A stretch of 37,470 bases of DNA from contig JAGHUL010000042.1 in the NCBI GenBank assembly GCA_018064825.1, positions 1 through 37,470 of the forward strand, given 5' to 3'. Positions 1 through 8,487 of the stretch are shown one piece after another. The notes beneath the pieces are model-generated. The model made no database searches and was not told the origin of the DNA. It was given only the letters and a program-made list of their open reading frames with translations. A program made the position numbers and the translations under genes. This DNA comes from Candidatus Colivicinus equi (GTDB lineage Bacteria; Bacillota_I; Bacilli_A; Erysipelotrichales; Erysipelotrichaceae). Positions within the stretch are counted from its first letter, which is position 1. Every line of letters begins with the position of its first letter.

Positions 1-95
1 ACCAATGACACCCTTGATATTGGCTAATGGTTCGTTAAGGCACTAACGCCCATAAGAGACTTTCACTCTCGAGATATATGCCATGCCTGGCACAC
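1..95 (-). mobile_element. 5' end (domain I start) of a group II intron, truncated by the left window edge
   Basis: Minus strand reads GTGTGCCAGGCATGGCATATATCTCGAGAGTGAAAGTCTCTTATGGGCGTTAGTGCCTTAACG...CAAGGGTGTCATTGGT: GUGYG-type 5' end, short GCCA-GGCA-TGGC hairpin, GAGA-GUGAAAG-UCUC element and AAGGGTGTC, the same layout I recall for bacterial group II introns (GTGTGCCCAGCATGGGTGC...GGGTGAGAGTCCC...CAAGGGTGTC). Starts about 4 nt after a terminator hairpin. Confidence 0.8.
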
Positions 96-99
96 AAAT

Positions 100-128
100 A
101 ATATAGCTAAGCAATGCTTAGCTATATT
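100..128 (-). terminator. terminator hairpin of the nitroreductase gene; also the apparent intron insertion site
   Basis: Inverted repeat AATATAGCTAAGCA / TGCTTAGCTATATT overlapping the TAG stop, followed on the minus strand by ATTT then GTGTG. Confidence 0.75.
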
Positions 129-853
129 TCATATTTCTTAAGATATTTCTTCATTGATTTTGACATCTCCTTACAAAAATCTGAATTATATTTTCGTTTA
201 TAGAAAGCATTCATCCAAGATTCGTACAATCCTTCAGGAGCTTTGTTTTGGAACATGTCTTTAGTTTCTTCTTTTGATAATTTTCGATATTCATTTTCAA
301 AAACAGTATATTTCAAATCAACACGTTTAGGTTTATTCCTTAACAGTTGTTGTTTAGTTGGGTATCCAAATACAACCATACACGCTGGAACAGCATAACT
401 AGACAAATTAAGTATTTTACAAACATCATCATGTCTTTCTATGATGTCGCCAATATAACAAGAGCCGATTCCTAGAGACCATGCGGCTACTACAGCATTT
501 TGTGCTGCAATTACTGCATCAACAGTAGATAATTGAAAATCTCCATATGAAGGATGACGAGGTTTGCAACCACATTGTTTAAAACCTTCATACCATTTTT
601 GATAATCAGCCAAAAAAACCAAAACCATTTTGGCATCTTTAATAAATGGCTGATTATCACAATATATGCTTAGTTTTACCTTAACATCCTCATCAGTCAC
701 ATCAATTATTGAATATAATTGCATATTACCTGCTGTAGGTGCATTGATAGCCGCCTCAAAGATAGCTTGTTTATCTTTTTTACTTATTTGCTTTTTAGTA
801 AATACGCGTACAGATTTTCTTTCCAATAGACCTTCAATTGTTTTGTTTGACAT
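122..853 (-). CDS. nitroreductase family protein
   Basis: ERKSVRVFTKKQISKKDKQAIFEAAINAPTAGNMQ start and central AAWSLGIGSCYIGDI motif typical of FMN-dependent nitroreductases. Confidence 0.9.
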   Translation of the reverse strand: MSNKTIEGLLERKSVRVFTKKQISKKDKQAIFEAAINAPTAGNMQLYSIIDVTDEDVKVKLSIYCDNQPFIKDAKMVLVFLADYQKWYEGFKQCGCKPRHPSYGDFQLSTVDAVIAAQNAVVAAWSLGIGSCYIGDIIERHDDVCKILNLSSYAVPACMVVFGYPTKQQLLRNKPKRVDLKYTVFENEYRKLSKEETKDMFQNKAPEGLYESWMNAFYKRKYNSDFCKEMSKSMKKYLKKYEI

Positions 854-887
854 GTTAACACCTCTAACTAGATTATATCAACATAAA

Positions 888-904
888 AGCTCCTATTAGG
901 AGCT
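888..904 (-). terminator. rho-independent terminator after prmC
   Basis: AGCTCCTA-A-TAGGAGCT then TTTATG on the minus strand. Confidence 0.65.
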
Positions 905-1012
905 CTTACGTAAAACTTTTTAATGGAAGATATTAATGAAAAAATTATTACATTATTTTTATATCATATGAATGTGATAGCATTGTGAAAACGCATACAT
1001 TTTCGATAAATT

Positions 1013-1858
1013 CTACAATTTTATCATCAACATACGATCTTTTTTATTAATATCTTTAAATACTTCAACTATCGCATTAGGGAAGTATTCTTTTGCTAAA
1101 TTGGTAAGATTCTCTTTTTGGTCATATCCCATTTCAAAAAACATCAAACCATTGTCTTTAACAACCTTTAAGGCATTTTCAAAGATAATGCGATAAAATT
1201 TAAGACCATCATCGCCACCAAATAGTGCTAAATGTGGTTCATAATCTTTAACCGAATTTTCTAATGTTTCATCGTTTTTAATATAAGGAGGATTTGATAC
1301 TAAAACATCAACTTTAATACCGTTTTCTATATATGGTTCCAACATCGAGCCAACCATAAAATTAACTTCAGCATCATTTAACTTAGCATTTTCTTTAGCT
1401 ACTGCTACTGCTTCACTAGAAATATCAGAAGCATAAACATTTAATCTATCTTCTTCTTTCTTTAATGCAATCGCGATAGCACCAGAACCTGTTCCTACAT
1501 CGCAAATATCTATATTCATCTTTGGATAATATTCATCATATTTGCTTAATATTAGTCCAACAAGTTCTTCTGTTTCATATCTTGGAATTAAAACGTCATT
1601 ATTAACCAACATTTTGTAGCCATAAAAATATGAATAACCTAATACATAGTTCATTGGTTCGTTATTTAATAATCGTTTTACCCCTTCTTCATATTTTTCT
1701 TCAATGACAGGCAGACATTCATTATCCATTTCTAAATAAAGATTGACGTTGTTGTCATTGCATAACTCAAAAATAAAAGCTTTCAGCATATTTGCCGATA
1801 AGCCTTTATCATTGAACGTTTTTGTATATTTATGTATTAGTTGATTATATGTTGCCAT
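1013..1858 (-). CDS. prmC: peptide chain release factor N5-glutamine methyltransferase
   Basis: NPPY motif (VSNPPYIKND), DVGTGSGAIAIAL, adjacent to prfA. Confidence 0.95.
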   Translation of the reverse strand: MATYNQLIHKYTKTFNDKGLSANMLKAFIFELCNDNNVNLYLEMDNECLPVIEEKYEEGVKRLLNNEPMNYVLGYSYFYGYKMLVNNDVLIPRYETEELVGLILSKYDEYYPKMNIDICDVGTGSGAIAIALKKEEDRLNVYASDISSEAVAVAKENAKLNDAEVNFMVGSMLEPYIENGIKVDVLVSNPPYIKNDETLENSVKDYEPHLALFGGDDGLKFYRIIFENALKVVKDNGLMFFEMGYDQKENLTNLAKEYFPNAIVEVFKDINKKDRMLMIKL

Positions 1859-2921
1859 TTAATAGTTTTTCTTTATCATCATTCGCAAGCAATGCATCAA
1901 TTATTTCATCAAGCTTGCCTTCAACAATTCTATCAAGTTTATTTAATGTTAAACCAATACGATGATCAGTAACTCTATTTTGAGGATAATTATAAGTTCT
2001 TATCTTTTCAGACCTATCACCTGTTCCAATCTTAGAACGTCTAATAGCGCCTTCTTCTTCCTCTTTCTTTTGTTTATAGTATTCGTATACTCTGGCCTTG
2101 ATGATACGCATAGCTGTCTCTTTATTAGCTATTTGGTTACGACCATCTTGGCAGTTAACAGTGATGCCTGTTGGAACATGCACAATTCTGACAGCACTAT
2201 CGGTCTTGTTGATATGTTGACCACCAGCGCCAGAAGATCTATGTGTCTCGATTGTTAAATCTGAATCAGGAATTTCGATGTCTTCATCTTCAACATCAGG
2301 GAACACAATTACTGTAGCAGTTGAAGTTTGTACTCTACCTTGAGTTTCGGTCTTAGGAACTCTTTGAACACGATGTGCACCTGACTCAAATTTAAAGTGT
2401 CTATATGCATCATTTCCCTTAACTGCAAAACTGATTAACGTATAGCCGCCAGCTTCACCTTCGCTAGATTCCATAACGTCAATCTTGTATCCTAATGATT
2501 CTGCGTAATATGAATACATTCTAAACAAATCACCAGCAAAGATGTTTCCTTCATCGCCACCTGCAGCACCTCTAATTTCTACTAAACAGTCATAAGAATC
2601 TTCAGGGTCTCTAGGAAGTAATAGTTGTTCAATACGTTTATCAAGCTCATCAAGTTTTGCTTTTGCGTCATCAATTTCCATTTGAGCCATTTCTTTAATT
2701 TCAGGATCATCTTCCTTCAACATTTCTTGGCCATCTTCGATGATTTGTGTGTATTTTTTGAAGTCTTGATAAGCATCATAAGACCCCTTCAATTTAGCCT
2801 GTTCTTTAGAAAGCTTAGTATACATTTTGACATTAGAAACATTCTCATCTTGTAACATGAGATTTCCAATTTCTAAATAGCGATCTTCAATTTCTTGTAA
2901 TTTAATAATTCTAGCGTCCAT
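1845..2921 (-). CDS. prfA: peptide chain release factor 1 (likely start MDARII at 2921; ORF open to 2969)
   Basis: GGQ motif (SSGAGGQHINKTDSAVRIVHVPTGI); start overlaps the tdk stop. Confidence 0.96.
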   Translation of the reverse strand: MDARIIKLQEIEDRYLEIGNLMLQDENVSNVKMYTKLSKEQAKLKGSYDAYQDFKKYTQIIEDGQEMLKEDDPEIKEMAQMEIDDAKAKLDELDKRIEQLLLPRDPEDSYDCLVEIRGAAGGDEGNIFAGDLFRMYSYYAESLGYKIDVMESSEGEAGGYTLISFAVKGNDAYRHFKFESGAHRVQRVPKTETQGRVQTSTATVIVFPDVEDEDIEIPDSDLTIETHRSSGAGGQHINKTDSAVRIVHVPTGITVNCQDGRNQIANKETAMRIIKARVYEYYKQKKEEEEGAIRRSKIGTGDRSEKIRTYNYPQNRVTDHRIGLTLNKLDRIVEGKLDEIIDALLANDDKEKLLNGNI

Positions 2922-2923
2922 AA

Positions 2924-3523
2924 TCATTTCCCTAATTTTGCATTTGGTTTGCCCATAACTTGATGGCAATGTCTACATCTAGCCTCATATGATTCAGCAG
3001 CACCAACTAATACGATTGGATCGTTATAGTGGGCAGGTTTGCCGTTAATAATTCTTTGTGTTCTTGTTGCAGGAGCACCACATTTATTACATACAGCAGA
3101 TAGCTTTGTACAGAATTCTGCTTGAGTCATAAGCTTTGGCATTGGCCCAAATGGTTCTCCTCTAAAGTCAGTATCTAGCCCAGCGCACATAACTCTAATG
3201 CCCCTAGCAGCCAATTCATTAGCAACATCACAAATTGACTCATCGAAGAATTGAACTTCATCGATAGCAACAACTTCAGTATCATCTTTGACATGTTTTA
3301 GTATCTCAATAGGTTTTTCGATAACAATAGATTCAACCGATGATCCAGCGTGCGAAACAACTTTTGAATCAGAATATCTATTATCAATTTCTGGTTTAAA
3401 AACAATTATATGTTTCTTTGCATATTCCAAAACTTTGATTCTTCTTATCAACTCTTCTGTTTTGCCTGCAAACATGCAACCACTGATTGTTTCAACCCAA
3501 CCATCTCTATATCTTTGATACAT
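2924..3523 (-). CDS. tdk: thymidine kinase
   Basis: [16 protein letters not shown]-loop, AIDEVQFF, Cys zinc motifs ([13 protein letters not shown]...CRHCHQ). Confidence 0.95.
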   Translation of the reverse strand: MYQRYRDGWVETISGCMFAGKTEELIRRIKVLEYAKKHIIVFKPEIDNRYSDSKVVSHAGSSVESIVIEKPIEILKHVKDDTEVVAIDEVQFFDESICDVANELAARGIRVMCAGLDTDFRGEPFGPMPKLMTQAEFCTKLSAVCNKCGAPATRTQRIINGKPAHYNDPIVLVGAAESYEARCRHCHQVMGKPNAKLGK

Positions 3524-3551
3524 AACAATGCCTTATAAGATTATTATACCG

Positions 3552-3581
3552 AAAAAAACAAGGTAATTATTTACCTTGTTT
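3552..3581 (-). terminator. rho-independent terminator after rpmE
   Basis: AAACAAGGTAA-ATAA-TTACCTTGTTTTTTTC on the minus strand. Confidence 0.8.
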
Positions 3582-3788
3582 GTTTTCTAGACCATACTTC
3601 TTATTGAATTTCTCAATTCTACCAGCAGCTGCTGCGAATCTTTGTCTTCCTGTAAAGAATGGATGACAATTTGAGCAAGTATCAACCTTGATACCTTCCT
3701 TGCTAGTTGAACCAGTCTCGAATGTTGCACCGCAACCTGTACAAGTTACTGTAACCTTGTAATAACCTGGATGTATATCTTTTTTCAT
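3567..3788 (-). CDS. rpmE: 50S ribosomal protein L31, zinc-ribbon form
   Basis: [13 protein letters not shown]...[14 protein letters not shown]. Confidence 0.96.
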   Translation of the reverse strand: MKKDIHPGYYKVTVTCTGCGATFETGSTSKEGIKVDTCSNCHPFFTGRQRFAAAAGRIEKFNKKYGLENKQGK

Positions 3789-3886
3789 GTTTTCTTTCTC
3801 CCTTCCGCCTTGAGTATCTTATCAACCCAAAGTAAGTTTACATGCCTAATAATAATAACATATATATACAACAGAAACAATAGATA

Positions 3887-5131
3887 TTACTCAATATCTG
3901 CTCCTAAAGCTCTTAATTTTTCAATAATTGAATCATATCCACGATATATATGATAAGCATCATGAATGATTGTTTCCCCATCAGCAATCAAACCAGCAAT
4001 TACTAATGCTGCTCCACAGCGTAAATCTCTTGCCGTAATATCGCTGCCTGTTAATGGTGTTCCACCATGAATAGTGCTTGAACCTTTATGGTATTTAATA
4101 CTAGCACCCATCTTATTTAATTCATCACAATGTTTGAAACGTTCAGGATAAATCGTATCTTCAATATGGCTGTCACCTTTTGCCAAACACATTAAAGCCG
4201 TAAGAGGTTGTTGCAAATCTGTAGCAAAACCTGGGAATGGTTGCGTTTTTACATCTGTAGCCAAAAGATCATTACAGCCTACTACTTTTACATAGTCGGA
4301 ACCAATTTGCATAATAACACCCATCTCTTCAAGTTTTGATGTAAGTGCTTCAATATGTTGAGGAATAACGTTATTAACCTTAACATTGTTTCCAACAGCG
4401 GCAGCAGCAATTATATATGTACCAGCTTCAATACGATCAGGAATAATATCATGAATGCAGCCTTTTAATCTATTGATACCATCAATAGTAATCTCCGAAG
4501 TACCTGCACCTCTGATACGTGCGCCCATCTTATTTAGCATTGAAGATAAATCAATTATTTCTGGTTCTTTTGCAGCATTATTAATGGTTGTTCTACCTTT
4601 CGCAAAACAAGCCGCAAGCATGATGTTGATAGTAGCGCCAACAGATGCAAAATCTAAGTATATTTCGTCACCAATAAGCTCATCAGCATCAATTTCAATC
4701 ACGTCTCCATGTTGGCTAATTTTAGCACCAAGCGCTTCAAAACCTTTAAGATGCAAATCAATAGGTCTAGGACCTAAATTGCATCCACCTGGAGAATACA
4801 TTTTTACATGTTTAAATCTACCTAACAAAGCACCCATAAAATAATATGATGCTCTTAATTTCTTAACATCGTCATCTAATAAATCAATGTTTTTAACATT
4901 AGTGGAATCAAAAGTGATGCAATCACCTTTTTTAGAAGCTTCAACACCCAACAATTCTAAAAGTTTAATTAATACTTTAATATCTTCAATGTCAGGAACA
5001 TCATAAAGTTTGACTACTTCACTAGCCAAAACAACCGCAGGCAAAATAGCTACCGCTGAATTCTTGCATGAAGAAACAGTAACTTCACCACTAAGTTTAT
5101 GATTACCTCTAATTTTGATTACATCTTTCAT
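3887..5131 (-). CDS. murA: UDP-N-acetylglucosamine 1-carboxyvinyltransferase
   Basis: KLSGEVTVSSCKNSAVAILPA N-terminus, GCNLGPRPIDLHLKGFEALGA loop, FPGFATDLQQPL. Confidence 0.96.
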   Translation of the reverse strand: MKDVIKIRGNHKLSGEVTVSSCKNSAVAILPAVVLASEVVKLYDVPDIEDIKVLIKLLELLGVEASKKGDCITFDSTNVKNIDLLDDDVKKLRASYYFMGALLGRFKHVKMYSPGGCNLGPRPIDLHLKGFEALGAKISQHGDVIEIDADELIGDEIYLDFASVGATINIMLAACFAKGRTTINNAAKEPEIIDLSSMLNKMGARIRGAGTSEITIDGINRLKGCIHDIIPDRIEAGTYIIAAAAVGNNVKVNNVIPQHIEALTSKLEEMGVIMQIGSDYVKVVGCNDLLATDVKTQPFPGFATDLQQPLTALMCLAKGDSHIEDTIYPERFKHCDELNKMGASIKYHKGSSTIHGGTPLTGSDITARDLRCGAALVIAGLIADGETIIHDAYHIYRGYDSIIEKLRALGADIE

Positions 5132-5143
5132 ATCATCTTAAAA

Positions 5144-5166
5144 AAGTAAGAGTTGAACTCTTACTT
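5144..5166 (-). terminator. hairpin/terminator between the SH3b gene and murA
   Basis: AAGTAAGAGTT-C-AACTCTTACTT followed by TTTT on the minus strand. Confidence 0.6.
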
Positions 5167-5832
5167 AGCTTTTATAAATGTTTGACCTTGGTATTTCATA
5201 CAAGCATAAGAGCCTTCGTTAGTTTTGATCCAAATGTTTCCATCTTCGTCTTCGATTGGATCGCCAACACCTTCAAATGCTCCTTCGCCAATTGAGCCAA
5301 CAACTTCGCCATCCATACTTGGCTCATCACGTAGATTGACACCACCATCAACAACAATTACATAATTACCGTCGCCAGTAACTTCTTTATCGTCTTTCTT
5401 GTCGTCTTTATCGTCTTTCTTATCATCTTTCTTGTCGTCTTTTTTGCCTGATTCAAGTTCAGCAACTTTAGCATTTAAAGTAGAAATCTCGTCTTCATAT
5501 GCTTTATTTTTCTTCTTCAATGTTTCAACTTGAGTAGTTAATTCTTCAACTTGCTTGTCAGCACTAGACTTTTTAATGATTGATACGATTGAAACTATTA
5601 ATAGAACCGCAACTAGTACACCTAAGATAATAACAGGAACGTTTAACTTTAATGGCTTTCTAGGTTCCAATTCATCTGTGTAATCATCTTCATCATCATA
5701 TTGATCATCGTCATCATAATTATCGTTCATCTTGAAGATTGACATATCAACACTTGATGAATTAGTTTTGTCTTCTACAAAATCTGGAATATCAACTGTG
5801 TCTTGATTTTCATAAGGATTCTTGTTTGTCAT
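5161..5832 (-). CDS. single-pass membrane protein with coiled coil, KDD-rich linker and C-terminal bacterial SH3 domain
   Basis: Acidic N-terminus, TM PVIILGVLVAVLLIVSIVSII, coiled coil, KKDDKKDDKKDDKDDKKDDK, then GGVNLRDEPSMDGEVVGSIGEG (SH3b). Confidence 0.8.
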   Translation of the reverse strand: MTNKNPYENQDTVDIPDFVEDKTNSSSVDMSIFKMNDNYDDDDQYDDEDDYTDELEPRKPLKLNVPVIILGVLVAVLLIVSIVSIIKKSSADKQVEELTTQVETLKKKNKAYEDEISTLNAKVAELESGKKDDKKDDKKDDKDDKKDDKEVTGDGNYVIVVDGGVNLRDEPSMDGEVVGSIGEGAFEGVGDPIEDEDGNIWIKTNEGSYACMKYQGQTFIKAK

Positions 5833-5863
5833 ATTATCACCTCACACTATTATTCTATTACTT

Positions 5864-7909
5864 TTATACTTCATCAACAATTACACGGTAGCCTTCATAA
5901 ACACCGTTCAAAGCAGCAGCCTGATTAGCGATATCAAATATTAATGCAATAATCTTTCCACGACTGTTAGTCAACTGTTTAATACAGTCTACTATCATTT
6001 GTTTTTCATCAACATTTATTTGATAGCCATGGTTCATTACCACTTCCGCAAATTGTCTTAATTCTTCAACATTTTTGAATATGATACGGCTTAATAAGAT
6101 CACTTTCATGCCTTCAGCATATTCATCATTTATACTGTTCTTTAAATCGTATACCGATTTAACAAATGCACTTGATAAATAAGGATAAGACTTATGAATC
6201 TCTTCGTAAATAGCTTGCCTTTGTTCATCTTCTTGAACTTTAGCTTTTTCTTCCTCAAGCATTTGTTTCTTTAAATCATCTATTAAGGAACTTACATATG
6301 TTTGAGCAGTGCTTTCAGTGCTAGGCTGTACCGTTATTTCGGGTTCTATCTCTTCTTTTATTTCATTCACTAAAGAATCTAATGTTTCAGGAACATAATT
6401 TGTAATAGTTCTTAGTTCTTGTTCTGTATCAACCTTAGCATCAACATATTCTTCTTCAACAGGTATTTCATCTTCAAGAGCATCAGTTAATACTATCCCT
6501 TCAACATCTATCGTCGGCTCAATAATAGGCTCTTCAATAGGCTGCTCTATAACTTCTGGAATATCTTCAACTACTGGTTCAGTTATTTCTTCTTCTTTTT
6601 CAAGAACTTCAGTTTCTTCTACGACGGTCTCATCTTGAACTTCTTCTGGGATTGTTATTTCTTCAACTGCAACTTCCTCTTGAACTTCTTCTGGAATAAC
6701 AATTTCTTCAGCAGGTTGAATCTCAACTTTTTCTTCTTCGAAAACAGTATCTTCTTCAATTACTGGCTCTTCATCTTTTGGAATTACTATTTCTTCGGTT
6801 GGCTCGATTTCTTCATTATTTGAAAAAGTCTCTTCTGCTAATCTTTCTTCAACGTTGTTTTCGTGATCAATTATTTCAGAGAAAATAGAATCTATTTCAT
6901 CATTGTTACTTGATTCATATAATTCATCAAATTCAGCATTGTTAATATCTTTGTTCTCATCAGCAGCTTTAACAATCTGTTTTAAGAATTCGTCTTCTAT
7001 ATCATCAATAGCATTATTATCTTCAATGATAATGTCTTCGTTGTCTACTTCGGAATTATCTATAAGATCTTCTAAAACGCCATCAGAATTGCTTTCAACA
7101 GTATCTTCTTCAATAATGATTTGTTCAGCATTTTCTAACAATTCATCAGTTGCAACTTCAATATTCTCTTCTATTTGATAGTCTTCAATTGATGTATCGA
7201 CATCGCCATCTTCAACTTCGTTGGTATTTTCGATTTCTACATCTTCGTTTTCAACATCATTAGTTTCTACATCTTCATTTTCGATATTATCAATTTCAAC
7301 ATCTTCTTTATGATCATCGATTTCTTTAATATCATCTACTTTTATCTCATTTGAATTAGCTGCATCAACTAACGCTTTTAATAATGGATTATTAGTTAAG
7401 ATCTTATCAAGGATTTTTGTCGTTACTTCTTCAATATCTTTTTCTTTATTTTCTTTATCGTCTTCACCAATTATCTGTTCAAAAGACTCTTCTTCAGCAT
7501 TGTCTTGAGGCAGTTCTTCAACAAAGTCTTCTTGAATAATCTCGTCATCAACGTCTAAATTATAGAAAGAAAGTAAATCTTCTAATTCTTGTTTTTCATC
7601 ACGTTTAGTATCAAGCGCACCATTATCAAAAATAGTACTTAGATCACCAAGCAAATTAACTTTCTCTGCATGAGCATCTAAGAAATCTTCAAAAGCTTCA
7701 TTACCAGCTTTTAATAATGAAGTCATTGTAGATTGATATGTGCCCAAAGAAAATTCTAAGTTCTTACTTAGCTCTTCTTCTAGAGATACAAGATCAATAT
7801 TTTTTAGTTTGTTAAGCTTGTAATCGCTTTTATCGTCATCTATATGCTTGTCAAGATATTCAACTGCTTTGTTTACAAAACCCAACAGAACTATGTTCTT
7901 AGGTTGCAA
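5864..7909 (-). CDS. large acidic low-complexity protein of unknown function
   Basis: 681-aa ORF with ordered-looking N- and C-terminal segments around a long Glu/Asp/Val/Ile-rich repetitive middle; start overlaps the upstream methyltransferase end. Confidence 0.8.
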   Translation of the reverse strand: MQPKNIVLLGFVNKAVEYLDKHIDDDKSDYKLNKLKNIDLVSLEEELSKNLEFSLGTYQSTMTSLLKAGNEAFEDFLDAHAEKVNLLGDLSTIFDNGALDTKRDEKQELEDLLSFYNLDVDDEIIQEDFVEELPQDNAEEESFEQIIGEDDKENKEKDIEEVTTKILDKILTNNPLLKALVDAANSNEIKVDDIKEIDDHKEDVEIDNIENEDVETNDVENEDVEIENTNEVEDGDVDTSIEDYQIEENIEVATDELLENAEQIIIEEDTVESNSDGVLEDLIDNSEVDNEDIIIEDNNAIDDIEDEFLKQIVKAADENKDINNAEFDELYESSNNDEIDSIFSEIIDHENNVEERLAEETFSNNEEIEPTEEIVIPKDEEPVIEEDTVFEEEKVEIQPAEEIVIPEEVQEEVAVEEITIPEEVQDETVVEETEVLEKEEEITEPVVEDIPEVIEQPIEEPIIEPTIDVEGIVLTDALEDEIPVEEEYVDAKVDTEQELRTITNYVPETLDSLVNEIKEEIEPEITVQPSTESTAQTYVSSLIDDLKKQMLEEEKAKVQEDEQRQAIYEEIHKSYPYLSSAFVKSVYDLKNSINDEYAEGMKVILLSRIIFKNVEELRQFAEVVMNHGYQINVDEKQMIVDCIKQLTNSRGKIIALIFDIANQAAALNGVYEGYRVIVDEV

Positions 7910-8487
7910 CCTTTCCTCCTACTTAACACTAGTATTCCATCGCCAATGTTGTCATTCATAATTATATCAAAACGATTATCATTCTGCACAAATTCTCTAA
8001 ATTTAATTATTTTCTTTACGAGTGATTTTAAATTCTTTGATTTAATATCATCAACTTCGTAGATTAAGCCATGAAAAATCATATTATCAAACAGCATTGC
8101 GCCATCTTCACAAAGGTTATCAATGAACTGTTCAAGATATTTCTGATACTGTGCTTTTGCAGCATCTACAAAAATAAAATCATATTTTTTATCTGTTTTA
8201 TATTCTTCAATAGGCATATAATGAACGGTTATTTGATCTTCATATCCATTATCAGCAATGTTTTTAATTGCCTGATTATACATATCTTCGTTTCTTTCGA
8301 TAGTATCGATATGAATATCTTCGCTCAAACTTGCCATATGCATACTAGAATAGCCAACCGCTGTTCCAAGCTCCAATATATTTTTATAGCCTTTTTCTTT
8401 AACGAGATTTAAAAGAAAGGATAACCCTTCATCTTTAATGATAGGCACCCTTTCTTCTAATGCTTTTTCCTTTATTTTTTCAATCAT
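7891..8487 (-). CDS. SAM-dependent O-methyltransferase (YrrM/TrmR-like)
   Basis: ILELGTAVGYSSMHMA, YDFIFVDAAKAQYQKYLE, LFDNMIFHG. Confidence 0.88.
   Translation of the reverse strand: MIEKIKEKALEERVPIIKDEGLSFLLNLVKEKGYKNILELGTAVGYSSMHMASLSEDIHIDTIERNEDMYNQAIKNIADNGYEDQITVHYMPIEEYKTDKKYDFIFVDAAKAQYQKYLEQFIDNLCEDGAMLFDNMIFHGLIYEVDDIKSKNLKSLVKKIIKFREFVQNDNRFDIIMNDNIGDGILVLSRRKGCNLRT

Noticed and set aside
2922-2969. Extended PrfA N-terminus [16 protein letters not shown]
   Set aside because: Overlaps the tdk 3' end; conserved RF1 start is MDARII, with better RBS spacing.
666-3953. Small plus-strand ORFs (666, 1962, 2625, 3288, 3771)
   Set aside because: Overlap conserved minus-strand genes or short intergenic DNA; no RBS or family support.
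4455-4844. 129-aa plus-strand ORF inside murA
   Set aside because: Fully antisense to conserved murA; no recognisable protein.
5390-5455. CRISPR-like repeat in KKDDK region
   Set aside because: Repeats are in-frame codon repeats of a protein linker with no spacers.
6635-7178. Plus-strand ORFs (62 and 91 aa) opposite the acidic protein
   Set aside because: Phe/Asn/Ser-rich translations are the antisense shadow of GAA/GAT-rich coding sequence; no RBS or family.
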